64,000 nucleotides of DNA from Streptomyces sp. NBC_01214 (lineage in GTDB: Bacteria; Actinomycetota; Actinomycetes; Streptomycetales; Streptomycetaceae): contig NZ_JAPEOS010000003.1 of assembly GCF_026340975.1 (NCBI RefSeq), positions 124,001-188,000 of the forward strand, written 5' to 3'. Shown one piece after another: positions 40,593 through 51,623 of this stretch (its first letter is position 1; each line of letters starts with the position of its first letter). Below the pieces are notes generated by a model that was not told the origin of the DNA, made no database searches, and worked only from the letters and a program-made list of their open reading frames with translations. The position numbers and the translations under genes are program-made.

Positions 40593-42551
40593 ATGATCAC
40601 CGAACCCGTGCCCGCGCCCGATCCCACGCCCGGCCCCTCCGGCGAGCCCGCCCCGGCGCCCTCCCGCCGCCCCTCCCGCCGCAAGGTCATCGCCGGCGCG
40701 GCCGCCGTCGCAGGAGTCGGCGCCCTGTCGGTCGCCGCCGCCTCCGGGACCCCGCAGGCCCCGTCCGGCTCGGCACGCCCCGACTGGGAGACCTGCCTCG
40801 CCATCGCCCGGGCCGTCCTCGTGCGCGACGAGGACGACGAGCCCCTCGTGCCCCGCTACTCCGACATCCTGCTGAAGAACGGCCTGCCCCGGTCCCGTAC
40901 CCGCAAGAAGGTACTGATCGTCGGCGCCGGGCCCGCCGGGCTCACCGCCGCCCACCTGCTGCGCGAAGCCGGGCACCAGGTCACCGTCATCGAAGCCAAC
41001 GGCAACCGGGTGGGCGGCCGGATCAAGACCTTCCGCACCGGGGGCCACGAGAAGTCCGCGGCCCCCTTCGCCGACCCGAAGCAGTACGCCGAGGCGGGCG
41101 CGATGCGCATTCCCGACAGCCACCCCCTGGTCACCGGGCTGATCGACAGTCTCGGGCTGAAGCGCCGGCGCTTCCACCTGGTCGACGTCGACGGGTCCGG
41201 CCGCCCCGCCTACCGAACCTGGATCTTCGTCAACGGCATCCGCGTCCGCCGCGCCGACTACGCGCGCAGCCCGCAGGCCCTCAACAAGTCCTTCGGGGTC
41301 CCGGCGGCCTACGAGGCCCTGCCCGCCGCGCAGATCGTCCGCAACGCCTTCGCCCCCGTGCGGAGGGAGATCGAGGGCAAGAAGGACAAGCAGCTCGTCG
41401 AGGGCTGGGCCCGCGTGATCCAGCGCTACGGCCACATGTCGATGTACCGCTACCTGACCGAGGAGGCGAAGCTCGACGAGCGCACGATCGACCTGATCGG
41501 CACCGTCGAGAACCTCACCTCCCGCCTGCACCTCGCCTTCGTGCACAGCTTCATCGGGGCCTCGCTGATCAGCCCGGACACCGCCTTCTTCGAACTGCCC
41601 GGCGGCACCGCCACCCTGGCCGACGCCCTCTACGCCCGCGTCGACGACCTCGTCCGGCTCGACCGCCGGGCCACGCGGATCACCCACGGGGAGGACGGGG
41701 TCAGCATCGAGACCGTCTCCGAGGGCCGCGGCGGCAGCCCGGTGCGCCGCGAGACCTTCACCGGCGACACCGCGATCATCACCGTGCCCTTCTCCGGGCT
41801 GCGCCACATCCCGGTCGCGCCCGCGCTCTCGTACGGCAAGCGGCGCGCGATCACCGAGCTGCACTACGACGCGGCGACCAAGGTGCTGCTGGAATTCAGC
41901 CGCCGCTGGTGGGAGTTCGACGAGGCCGACTGGAAGCGCGAGCTGGAGGCGGTCCAGCCCGGCCTGTACCGCAAGTACCAGCTCGGGCAGACCCCGGCGG
42001 ACGGCACCCTGCTGGGCGCCCACTCGTCCGTCGCCGACCGCGGCATCTCCAGCGGGCAGCGGGCGCACTACGCGGCCTGCCGGGCGGTCACCCGGGACCA
42101 GCCCGAGGCGGCCCACGTCATCGGCGGCGGCTCGGCCACCGACAACCCCAACCGCTTCATGTTCCAGCCCTCCTACCCCGTCGAGGGCAGCGCGGGCGGG
42201 GTCGTGCTCGCCTCCTACAGCTGGTCGGACGACGCCCTGAAGTGGGACTCCCTGGACGACGAGGAGCGCTACCCGCGCGCGCTCGCCGGGGTGCAGGAGG
42301 TGTTCGGGCAGCGGATCGAGGTCTTCTACACCGGCGTCGGGCGCACCCAGTCCTGGATGCGCGACCCGTACGCCTACGGCGAGGCCTCCGTGCTGCTGCC
42401 CGGCCAGCACACCGAACTCTTCCCCCACGTCCGCAAGGCCGAAGGGAACCTGCACTTCGCCGGGTGCCACACCTCCATCAAGCCGGCGTGGATCGAGGGA
42501 GCGCTGGAGTCCGCGGTGCGCACCGCCCTGGAGGTCCACTCGACGCTCTGA
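40593..42551 (+). CDS. Exported flavin amine oxidase / L-amino-acid oxidase
   Basis: 652 residues from ATG 40593, with GGGAGAG upstream. The N-terminus is Pro-rich, then SRRKVIAGAAAVAG, a twin-arginine signal. The FAD-binding motif VLIVGAGPAGLTAAHLLREA lies near residue 106, followed by NGNRVGGRIKTFRTGG. The C-terminal flavin contact FAGCHTSIKPAWIEGALES is typical of monoamine/L-amino-acid oxidases. Expected reaction: oxidative deamination of an amino acid or polyamine with release of ammonia and hydrogen peroxide outside the cytoplasm. With the exported deiminases 4 kb away it could act on the same amines; no shared operator supports this. A palindrome follows the stop. Confidence 0.87.
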   Translation: MITEPVPAPDPTPGPSGEPAPAPSRRPSRRKVIAGAAAVAGVGALSVAAASGTPQAPSGSARPDWETCLAIARAVLVRDEDDEPLVPRYSDILLKNGLPRSRTRKKVLIVGAGPAGLTAAHLLREAGHQVTVIEANGNRVGGRIKTFRTGGHEKSAAPFADPKQYAEAGAMRIPDSHPLVTGLIDSLGLKRRRFHLVDVDGSGRPAYRTWIFVNGIRVRRADYARSPQALNKSFGVPAAYEALPAAQIVRNAFAPVRREIEGKKDKQLVEGWARVIQRYGHMSMYRYLTEEAKLDERTIDLIGTVENLTSRLHLAFVHSFIGASLISPDTAFFELPGGTATLADALYARVDDLVRLDRRATRITHGEDGVSIETVSEGRGGSPVRRETFTGDTAIITVPFSGLRHIPVAPALSYGKRRAITELHYDAATKVLLEFSRRWWEFDEADWKRELEAVQPGLYRKYQLGQTPADGTLLGAHSSVADRGISSGQRAHYAACRAVTRDQPEAAHVIGGGSATDNPNRFMFQPSYPVEGSAGGVVLASYSWSDDALKWDSLDDEERYPRALAGVQEVFGQRIEVFYTGVGRTQSWMRDPYAYGEASVLLPGQHTELFPHVRKAEGNLHFAGCHTSIKPAWIEGALESAVRTALEVHSTL

Positions 42552-42557
42552 GCGAGC

Positions 42558-42573
42558 GGCGGAGGCCTCCGCC
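42558..42573. terminator. Short palindrome after the amine oxidase
   Basis: GGCGGAGGCCTCCGCC, a perfect 16-bp palindrome 6 bp after the stop and before the 3' end of the convergent channel gene. It could be a weak bidirectional terminator. Confidence 0.4.
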
Positions 42574-42609
42574 TCCGCCCCCCCGCCTCCGCCCAGCCCC
42601 CGCCCCGCC

Positions 42610-44604
42610 TCAGCTTTCGGCGAGCACGATCAGCCAGTCGTGCTCGCCGAAGCGGACCCGCTGCCGCTTGTCCGGATTGAGCTGCACACCGTACGCGGGG
42701 CCCGTGGCGGCGCCGGCCCGCAGCCGGTAGCCGACCGCGCATTCGCGGCGCCGCCGCGCCGACTCGACGAGGGTCGCGAACGTCACCTCGCGATCGGTTC
42801 GGACGTAGTCCGTGACCGGCTTCAGATGGAGCTCGTTCCCCTCCGCCTCGAACAACTCCTCGAAGACGGCGGCGAGATAGGGGCTCTCCGAGATCTGGGT
42901 CATGAGGAGACTGATCAGCCGGCCGCTGACGATGAAGTCGGCGCCCTCCCGGGCGGGCGCCAACAGCCGGTTGCCGTCGTCGGACATCTCCGTGGTCAGC
43001 GACGGCTCCCGCCCCGCCGCCTCCCCGATGGCCCGCAGGTGCAGCAGGGTGACCAGCGTCCGGTCGTCCGTCTCCGTCCCGGTCTCCGGAGCGAGGCCGA
43101 GGTCGATCGCGCGGGCGGGCGGCGGCGCCGCCGCGTGGGGGAGCGGCTCGTGGCCCGTCTCGCCGATCACGATCACACGGTCGTACGCGGGCACGTCCAG
43201 CTTGGCCAGCAGCTCGGGATCGGTGATGTCCCCCCTGCGGAAGGCCACTTCGAGGTGGGTGCGCGCCTGCGCGACGCCCGGGGCGGCGCGCGTGCGCACC
43301 TCGTCGGCGAGCGATACGACGTCCAGCGTGCTCCCGGGGCCGACGAACTGGTCGAGCTGCTCCACGACGAGCGGCGCGCGCCGGTTCCAGCCGAGGAGGA
43401 GCAGCCGTTCGGCCTCGGGCGCCCCGGGGCGGGCCGTGACGATCGCGTCCTCGTCGACGCACGAGGACGCGTCCGCCGGTACGGCCGTGTCGTCGTCCTC
43501 GGAGATGAGGACGATCCGGTCGCCCGCGCCGATCGTCGTACCGGGGTCCGGATTGAGCGCGACACCGCCGTCGGCGTGCAGCAGGCCGACCACCGAGGAC
43601 GTGCTGAACGCCAGCAGGGCCTCGCCGAAGGTGCGTCCGGCGAGGCCCTGGGCGGCGGCGGTGTAGAACTCGTCGCCCGCGAAGTCGAGCAGTTCCTGGT
43701 AGACGAGCGACAGACCCGGCTCGCGGGCGGTCTGGACGAGGAGCCGGGCGATGATGTCGTCGACGCACAGGACGTGCCCGCCGGGCCCGGCGGCCAGCCG
43801 GGCGGTGAGATGGCTGCGGGTGTCGCGCACGGCGGCGACCACCACCGCTCCGCCCGGCTCGGGGACCGCCGCGTCGAGGGCGAGCAGCGTCTTCACCACC
43901 TGGGCGTCACCGGTGTCCCCTTCGGGGGGCAGTACGAGCACGGCCTTCGCGGTCCGCGGACTCACCCGGGCCAGCGCCGTGGGGTCGGTGGTGCGGCCGT
44001 TGCGGCAGATGATCCGCGTCGTGCCGGTGCCGGTGCCGGTGCCGAAGCCGGCGCTGGTGCCGGCGGCACCGGTGAGGGAGGTCGAGATCTCCTCCTCCAT
44101 CTCCACCTTGTCCTTCGGCGCGAGGACGGCGATGGCGGACCTGCGCTGGTTGGCGTTGGCGGCCAGCAGCTCCCCGACCACCGGGAAGATCTGGTCCGAC
44201 CAGCCCAACACGACGGTGTGCCCGGATTCCAGCACGGTGGAGTGGCCGCGCCGCAGCAGCATGATGCGCCGGTTGATGCCGGTGGTGATCAGACCGACCA
44301 GCGTGGACACGAACAGCAGGGCGACCAGGGCGAGCGCCACGGAGGCCAGTACGTAGAGGGGGGACCCGACCGCACCCCCGATCTTGAGCGTCTGTCCGAC
44401 GCTGACCCATACGGCGGCGAGCCGGCCGGAGAGGGTCGCCGGGGCGGCCCGGTCGGACCAGACGAGCACCGTGCTCGCCGGGACCACGACCGCGAGACAG
44501 GCCAGGGCGAACCAGCCGATGAGCGCGGTGGTTCCCCCCGCCATCAGATGGTCGAACCGGTACCGCAGACGCAGCGCCAAGGACGTAGCGTGCCGCTGCG
44601 CCAT
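42610..44604 (-). CDS. CASTOR/POLLUX-like ion channel protein with NAD-binding domains
   Basis: 664 residues from ATG 44604. Two or three N-terminal membrane segments (TALIGWFALACLAVVVPAST; YVLASVALALVALLFVSTLV) are followed by a RCK/TrkA-N-type domain (HTVVLGWSDQIFPVVGELLA). A second one follows (RLLLLGWNRRAPLVVEQLDQ) with VIVIGET. The second contains the region typical of plant CASTOR/POLLUX channels. Bacterial members are thought to be ligand-gated cation channels. A Gly/Thr repeat near residues 185-198 (GFGTGTGTGT) lies in a loop and is encoded by tandem GTGCCG-type units near 44021-44045. It converges on the amine oxidase. Confidence 0.82.
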   Translation of the reverse strand: MAQRHATSLALRLRYRFDHLMAGGTTALIGWFALACLAVVVPASTVLVWSDRAAPATLSGRLAAVWVSVGQTLKIGGAVGSPLYVLASVALALVALLFVSTLVGLITTGINRRIMLLRRGHSTVLESGHTVVLGWSDQIFPVVGELLAANANQRRSAIAVLAPKDKVEMEEEISTSLTGAAGTSAGFGTGTGTGTTRIICRNGRTTDPTALARVSPRTAKAVLVLPPEGDTGDAQVVKTLLALDAAVPEPGGAVVVAAVRDTRSHLTARLAAGPGGHVLCVDDIIARLLVQTAREPGLSLVYQELLDFAGDEFYTAAAQGLAGRTFGEALLAFSTSSVVGLLHADGGVALNPDPGTTIGAGDRIVLISEDDDTAVPADASSCVDEDAIVTARPGAPEAERLLLLGWNRRAPLVVEQLDQFVGPGSTLDVVSLADEVRTRAAPGVAQARTHLEVAFRRGDITDPELLAKLDVPAYDRVIVIGETGHEPLPHAAAPPPARAIDLGLAPETGTETDDRTLVTLLHLRAIGEAAGREPSLTTEMSDDGNRLLAPAREGADFIVSGRLISLLMTQISESPYLAAVFEELFEAEGNELHLKPVTDYVRTDREVTFATLVESARRRRECAVGYRLRAGAATGPAYGVQLNPDKRQRVRFGEHDWLIVLAES

Positions 44605-44709
44605 GAGAACCCCCTCGCCTTCCTCGCTGCTAACCCGCGGGCGCCCGCTCGGTTACGGGTGAACCGCCCCCGCGGGGCCGCTTCGGGCGGGCAGCCGGAG
44701 TGCAGCCGG

Positions 44710-45291
44710 TCAGGAGTCCAGGGCCGCGATGATCTCGTCCGTCGTGCTGACCCTGCCGATGCGCGGGAAGATCTTGCCGAAGGTGTGGGCGTGGGAGTCG
44801 GGGTCGGTGTCGGCGGTGGCGTCCTCCGCGAAGACCAGGTCGTAGCTGAGCTCCCACGCCGTACGCGCGGTGGACTCGACGCCGACGCTGGTGGAGATGC
44901 CGGCCAGCACGATCCGGTGGATGCCGCGGCGGCGCAGCTGGAGGTCGAGTTCGGTACCGGTGAAGGCGCCCCAGTGGCGTTTGGTGACGACCACGTCCCC
45001 GAGGGCGGCCAACTCGGTCGGGATCTCGGAGAAGGCGGCGGGCGGGGCGGCGGCCGGGCCGGGCCGGTCGACGTTCGCAGTGGGCAGGTCACCGCCGTCC
45101 GGGGACCACGCCACCTTGACCAGGACCACGGGCAGCCGGTGGGCGCGGAACGCCTCGGCGAGCGCGATCCCCTTCCCCAGGATCTCGGGGGCGGGCTTCG
45201 CGGCGGGCCGGTCGAGGATGCCCGTCTGGAGGTCGATGAGAACCAGGGCGGTGTCCCCGCCGAGGGTGAGGTGGTGGGGTTCGGCGGTCAT
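44710..45291 (-). CDS. Isochorismatase-fold hydrolase lacking the usual catalytic Cys
   Basis: 193 residues from ATG 45291. The fold is clear: ALVLIDLQTGIL with the conserved Asp, VVTKRHWGAFTGTELD with the conserved Lys, and GISTSVGVESTARTA. In nicotinamidase-type cysteine hydrolases the last motif has Cys (xxxVCVxxTA); here Gly occupies that position, as in true isochorismatases (EntB/PhzD), which need no nucleophilic Cys. It is therefore probably not an amidase of the nicotinamidase kind. It stands alone; the substrate is unknown. It diverges from the gene at 45402. Confidence 0.82.
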   Translation of the reverse strand: MTAEPHHLTLGGDTALVLIDLQTGILDRPAAKPAPEILGKGIALAEAFRAHRLPVVLVKVAWSPDGGDLPTANVDRPGPAAAPPAAFSEIPTELAALGDVVVTKRHWGAFTGTELDLQLRRRGIHRIVLAGISTSVGVESTARTAWELSYDLVFAEDATADTDPDSHAHTFGKIFPRIGRVSTTDEIIAALDS

Positions 45292-45401
45292 GAATCTCCT
45301 CCGGCAAAGTGGGGCGTAGGGTGCAATTTACTGGGTGGTCCGTTGATTTCCCCGACGCTCCTGACCCTCCTACCGGATTCACCCACCCCTAATATGGGAA
45401 C

Positions 45402-45962
45402 GTGAGTACGAATATGGGGGAATCCCGGCCCGCCCTGACGCCCGCGCTGACCGGGACGGAACTGCTGCGCTGGTACTGGACGCTGGCCGAACTGACTGCG
45501 CTCGCACGGGAGATGGGCATCCCGGCCGGCGGCGGCAAGGCAGCCGTCACCGCACGGCTCGCCGCAGCCCTCGACGGACTGCCCGCGCCCGCCGCCCCGG
45601 CGGCCCCCGCACCCCGGCGCGCCGGGCGTCAGCTCACGGCCCCCGTCACCGGCGCGACCGTGATCCCCCCGGGCCAGCGCTGTAGCCAGGTGCTGCGCGC
45701 GTACTTCGTCCGCGAGATCGGACCCGGCTTCCACTTCGACGCCTTCATGCGCGACTACGTCGCCGAGCACGCGGGGCACACCCTCGCCGAGGCCGTCGCG
45801 CACTGGCACGCGACCCGCGCCCGGGCGGCCGAACCCCAGGAGGTGGGCGCGCAGTTCGAGTTCAACCGGTTCCTGCGCGCCTGGCACGCCGGGCACCCGG
45901 ACGGGGCCCGCGCCGAAGCCCTGGCCGCATGGCAGGACCACCGGGCCCGCCCCCGGGACTGA
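45402..45962 (+). CDS. SAP-like / DUF6434 domain protein
   Basis: 186 residues from GTG 45402. The N-terminal part (WTLAELTALAREMGIPAGGG, followed by KAAVTARLAAAL) has the helix-turn-helix pattern of a SAP-type DNA-binding module. The C-terminal part (CSQVLRAYFVREIGPGFHFD, FEFNRFLRAWHAGHPDG) resembles the DUF6434 family. A role in DNA or RNA binding is possible but unproven. An Ala/Pro linker joins the two parts. It converges with the reductase gene 15 bp away. Confidence 0.7.
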   Translation: MSTNMGESRPALTPALTGTELLRWYWTLAELTALAREMGIPAGGGKAAVTARLAAALDGLPAPAAPAAPAPRRAGRQLTAPVTGATVIPPGQRCSQVLRAYFVREIGPGFHFDAFMRDYVAEHAGHTLAEAVAHWHATRARAAEPQEVGAQFEFNRFLRAWHAGHPDGARAEALAAWQDHRARPRD

Positions 45963-45976
45963 CCGTCCGTTCCGAG

Positions 45977-46540
45977 CTACGCGCGCTCGTAGCGCAGCAG
46001 GACGACGCCGTTGCCGAACGTGTGGGTGTCCGTATGCCGCAGGGCCACCGGAGCGTAGTCGAGGGTGGGGAAGAGCGGTGTGCCGCGCCCGATCCGCACC
46101 GGGTGCACGTAGATCCGGTACGCGTCCACGAGGTCCTGGCGCAAGAAGGAGGCGGCCAGGTTCGCCCCGCTCAGCGTCAGGTCGCCGCCCGGGGCCGCCT
46201 TGAGCGCGGCGACCTCATCGGGCACGACGTCCCGCACGACCGTCGTGTTCCACTCGGCCGACCGCAGGGTGCGCGAGTACACGTACTTGGGCATGGACCG
46301 CCAGATCTCCGCGAACTCGGCCACCGTGCCGGCGTTCGCGGGATCGGCGTCGGCGGTCGGCCAGTAGTCCGCCATCAGCTCGTGCGTGACCCGTCCGCTG
46401 AGGAAGCCGCCCATCGAGCGGAGGGTGTCGTTCATGTGCTGGTGCAGCTCGTCGTCGACGCAGTGCCAGTCGATCTGCCGGTCCGGCCCCTCGATGTACC
46501 CGTCGAGCGACACCCCGGCCATCAGCACGATCTTCCGCAT
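45977..46540 (-). CDS. Dihydrofolate-reductase-like protein (RibD C-terminal family)
   Basis: 187 residues from ATG 46540. MRKIVLMAGVSLDGYIEGPD is the hallmark start of YyaP/YwjB-like bacterial DHFR-fold proteins, followed by GGFLSGRVTHELMADYWPT, PKYVYSRTLRSAEWNTTVVR and LTLSGANLAASFLRQDLVDA. These use NADPH, but their natural substrates are mostly unknown; they are distinct from the folate enzyme FolA. It diverges from the acyl-CoA hydrolase gene. Confidence 0.87.
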   Translation of the reverse strand: MRKIVLMAGVSLDGYIEGPDRQIDWHCVDDELHQHMNDTLRSMGGFLSGRVTHELMADYWPTADADPANAGTVAEFAEIWRSMPKYVYSRTLRSAEWNTTVVRDVVPDEVAALKAAPGGDLTLSGANLAASFLRQDLVDAYRIYVHPVRIGRGTPLFPTLDYAPVALRHTDTHTFGNGVVLLRYERA

Positions 46541-46610
46541 GACAGCCCACGGTACTCCTCGGGGGCGCCCCGCGGCGGGAGCGGCGCGGACCGCGGTGAT
46601 ACTGGCCGGT

Positions 46611-47714
46611 GTGAAGACCGAAGACGCACAGGCCGAAGATCCGCGGGCCGAAGACGCGAACACCGTGCTGTTCCACACCGACGGCCGGACCGGGGTGGTC
46701 ACCCTCAACCGTCCCAAGGCCCTCAACGCCCTCACCCACCCCATGGTGATCCGCATCGACGGGGCCCTCGCGGCATGGGCGGCCGATCCCGCCGTCCAGC
46801 AGGTCCTGATCCGCGGCGCCGGTGAGCGCGGCCTGTGCGCGGGCGGGGACATCCGGGCCATCCACGACGACGCCAAGGCCGGGAACACCGCCTCCGCCGG
46901 CTTCTGGCGCGACGAGTACCGGCTCAACGCACGCATCGCCCGTTACCCCAAGCCGTACGTCGCCCTCATGGACGGCATCACCATGGGCGGCGGCGTAGGG
47001 GTCTCCGCCCACGGTTCGGTCCGGATCGTCACCGAACGCTCCCGCGTCGCCATGCCCGAGACCGGCATCGGCTTCGTTCCCGACGTCGGCGGCACCTACC
47101 TGCTCGGCCGCGCGCCCGGCGAACTCGGTACCCACCTCGCCCTCACCGGAACGGCGGTCGGCGCGGCCGACGCGCTGCTGTGCGGGCTCGCCGACCACTT
47201 CGTACCGGCCGACCGGCTCCCGAAGCTGACCGCCGCCCTCGCCGAGGCACCGGCCCACGAGGTGCTCCCGCGTTACGCCGCCACCCCCGGGCCCGGTGAA
47301 CTCGCCGACCGGCGCGGCTGGATCGACCACTGCTACGCGGCCGCCACCGTCGAGGAGATCGTGGAGCGGCTGCTCGGCCAGGGGGAGCCCGCCGCCAAGG
47401 AGGCCGCGGAGACGATCCTGGCCAAGTCGCCGACCGCCCTCAAGGTCACCCTCGCCGCCCTGCGCCGGGCCGCGGAGCTCGGCCCGCTGGAGCGGGTGCT
47501 CGCCCAGGAGTTCCGGGTCTCCTGCAACGGACTGACCGCGCCCGACCTGGTCGAGGGCATCCGGGCGCAGGTCATCGACAAGGACCGCGATCCCCGCTGG
47601 TCCCCGGCGACCCTGGCCGAGGTGACCGCCGCCGACGTGGAACGCTTCTTCGCCCCGCTCGCGGAGGACCGCGAACTGCGCCTGCCGCCGCCCCAGGACC
47701 TCAGCCGCGGCTGA
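46611..47714 (+). CDS. 3-hydroxyisobutyryl-CoA hydrolase (enoyl-CoA hydratase family)
   Basis: 367 residues from GTG 46611. Crotonase fold with GVVTLNRPKALNALTHPMVI, the oxyanion-hole segment GLCAGGDIRAIHDDAK, MDGITMGGGVGVSAHGSVRI and PETGIGFVPDVGGTYLLGR. Length and the C-terminal extension (LAQEFRVSC, followed by EGIRAQVIDKDRDPRWSP) are those of the HIBYL-CoA hydrolase (ECH_2) branch, which acts in valine breakdown. No ribosome site is evident, so the message may be leaderless. Its last 14 bp overlap the end of the convergent TetR gene. Confidence 0.9.
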   Translation: MKTEDAQAEDPRAEDANTVLFHTDGRTGVVTLNRPKALNALTHPMVIRIDGALAAWAADPAVQQVLIRGAGERGLCAGGDIRAIHDDAKAGNTASAGFWRDEYRLNARIARYPKPYVALMDGITMGGGVGVSAHGSVRIVTERSRVAMPETGIGFVPDVGGTYLLGRAPGELGTHLALTGTAVGAADALLCGLADHFVPADRLPKLTAALAEAPAHEVLPRYAATPGPGELADRRGWIDHCYAAATVEEIVERLLGQGEPAAKEAAETILAKSPTALKVTLAALRRAAELGPLERVLAQEFRVSCNGLTAPDLVEGIRAQVIDKDRDPRWSPATLAEVTAADVERFFAPLAEDRELRLPPPQDLSRG

Positions 47715-48378
47715 GCCGCGCCTCCAGGCCGTCCAGGACCCGCTGGAGTCCGTAGTCGAAGTGCTCCTCGCGCAGCTGCCACGGGTCCCGGCCCCCCTTC
47801 GCCACGTGCTCCCCGGCCGGGCGCGGGCTCTTCGGCCCCTCCTGCCCGCTCCGCCCGCGGCGGGCGAGCAGCGAGAGGTGGGCGGCCTCACCGGCCGAGG
47901 CGCCGACCACGTAGGAGAGGACCGCCTTCATGGCCGGGGCCGCCTCGGCCGCCGGGAAGCCGGCCGTCTTGAAGAGCGCCAGCATCCGCTCCGACACCCG
48001 CGCCAGGTTCGGGCCGAGGTGCGCCGGCCCCACCTGGCCGAGCACCGAGGCCACCCAGGGGTGGCGCAGGGCCATCGCGCGCAGGCCGTGCCCGCTGCGG
48101 GAGACGGCATCGCGCCATTCGGCCGCGCTCGCCGCGCCGGGCACCTCCAGCTCGCCGTAGACCTCGTCCACGACCAGCTCGATCAGCTCGTCCTTGCCCG
48201 TCACGTGCCGGTACAAGGAGGTGGCGGCGGCGCCCATCCCGGTGCCGAGCTTGCGCATGCTCAGCGCCTCGATGCCCTCGGCGTCGAGCAGCCGGATCGC
48301 CGCCGCGACGATCTGGGCCCGGCTGAGCGCGGGCTGCTGCTCCTTGTGACGCGGGCGCGTCCGCTCGTCTGCTGGCAT
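47701..48378 (-). CDS. TetR-family regulator
   Basis: 225 residues from ATG 48378. HTH: LSMRKLGTGMGAAATSLYRH. The C-terminal half is a TetR_C-type ligand domain (VLGQVGPAHLGPNLARVSER and HFDYGLQRVLDGLEARLSRG). It lies downstream of the UvrA gene on the same strand, but a strong terminator intervenes. Its target is not evident. It overlaps the acyl-CoA hydrolase gene tail-to-tail by 14 bp. Confidence 0.9.
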   Translation of the reverse strand: MPADERTRPRHKEQQPALSRAQIVAAAIRLLDAEGIEALSMRKLGTGMGAAATSLYRHVTGKDELIELVVDEVYGELEVPGAASAAEWRDAVSRSGHGLRAMALRHPWVASVLGQVGPAHLGPNLARVSERMLALFKTAGFPAAEAAPAMKAVLSYVVGASAGEAAHLSLLARRGRSGQEGPKSPRPAGEHVAKGGRDPWQLREEHFDYGLQRVLDGLEARLSRG

Positions 48379-48394
48379 GCGGCCAGCCTAACCG

Positions 48395-48435
48395 GCGCCG
48401 GACGCCGGACGCAGCGTGCGTCCGGCGTCCGGCGC
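48395..48435 (-). terminator. Very strong hairpin terminator after the UvrA gene
   Basis: A perfect 19-bp stem (GCGCCGGACGCCGGACGCA at 48395-48413 with its complement at 48417-48435) and a GCG loop, starting 5 bp after the stop of the UvrA-like gene. It is the longest perfect hairpin I found in the window. Confidence 0.85.
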
Positions 48436-48439
48436 AGGG

Positions 48440-50701
<2,262 letters not shown>

Positions 50702-50743
50702 GGAACTCCTCGCGTGGCGGTGTCTGGAGCTTACTTTCTACAC

Positions 50744-50763
50744 TGTACTCTATACGGCGTACA
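50744..50763. promoter_or_regulatory. Inverted repeat between divergent uvrA2 and TetR genes
   Basis: TGTAC at 50744-50748 and GTACA at 50759-50763 enclose an AT-rich TCTATACGGC, in a notably AT-rich 62-bp spot between the two starts. Position suggests the operator of the TetR at 50798. Confidence 0.45.
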
Positions 50764-50797
50764 TTGAATTATTGGCCAGGCGCTTGGAGGACCGCAC

Positions 50798-51562
50798 ATG
50801 GCGAAGGACCGCAGTGGGGCGGGCGACCCCGTCCGTACGCTGGAGCTGCTGTGGCGCGAACGGGGGCGACAGCCGGCCCGGCCGGGCCGCCGCGGGCCGC
50901 GGCAGGGCCTCACCGTCGGCGCCGTGGTCCGGGCCGCGACCGAACTCGCCGACGAGGCCGGACTGACCGCGCTCACCATGCGGGCACTGGCCCAGCGGCT
51001 GGCCGTGACGCCCATGACCCTCTACACGTACGTCCCCGGCAAGGCCGAACTCCTCGACCTCATGCTGGACGAGGCGTACGAGCGCATGGAGCGCCGGCCG
51101 CCCGGCGCGCGGGACCCGTGGCCGACCAAGGTCACCCGCGTGGCCGAGGACAACCGCGACCTGCTCGCCCGCCACCCCTGGATCGCGGACCTGGCGGTCA
51201 CCCGCCCGCCGCTGGGGCCCGGGGTCATCGGGAAGTACGAGTACGAACTGGCGGCCTTCGAGGGCATCGGCCTCAGCGACGTCGAGATGGACGCGGGCCT
51301 GGCCCACCTCCTCGGCTTCGTCCACGCGCACGCCCTGGGGGTCGCCGACGACGCGGCGCACAACAGCCGCCAGAGCCAAGAGGACTGGTGGGCCGTCAGC
51401 GAACCGCTGCTGGCCCGGGCGCTGGACCCCGAGCGCTACCCGCTCGCCGGCCGCGTGGGCGCCGCGGTCGCCGGATACCACCCGCAGACGCTCTGGACCT
51501 TCGGTCTCCGGTGCGTCCTCGACGGTCTGACCCGCCTGATCGACTCCCGTCCGGCGCACTGA
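50798..51562 (+). CDS. TetR-family regulator divergent from uvrA2
   Basis: 254 residues from ATG 50798, with GGAGG upstream. HTH region: LTMRALAQRLAVTPMTLYTY (helices 2-3). The C-terminal domain is of the TetR_C class (PWIADLAVTRPPLGPGVIGK, ALGVADDAAHNSRQSQEDWW). An Arg/Pro/Gly-rich stretch precedes the DNA-binding domain. It probably represses the divergent UvrA2 gene and itself. A strong hairpin follows its stop. Confidence 0.92.
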   Translation: MAKDRSGAGDPVRTLELLWRERGRQPARPGRRGPRQGLTVGAVVRAATELADEAGLTALTMRALAQRLAVTPMTLYTYVPGKAELLDLMLDEAYERMERRPPGARDPWPTKVTRVAEDNRDLLARHPWIADLAVTRPPLGPGVIGKYEYELAAFEGIGLSDVEMDAGLAHLLGFVHAHALGVADDAAHNSRQSQEDWWAVSEPLLARALDPERYPLAGRVGAAVAGYHPQTLWTFGLRCVLDGLTRLIDSRPAH

Positions 51563-51576
51563 CCCGGCGTCCTGCC

Positions 51577-51618
51577 CCGCCCCGCCCGTCCCACCCCGGG
51601 CCGGGACGGGCGGGGCGG
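51577..51618. terminator. Bidirectional hairpin between TetR and SDR genes
   Basis: CCGCCCCGCCCGTCCC (51577-51592) pairs perfectly with GGGACGGGCGGGGCGG (51603-51618) across a 10-nt loop, between two convergent genes (stops at 51562 and 51624). Confidence 0.8.
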
Positions 51619-51623
51619 ACCGG

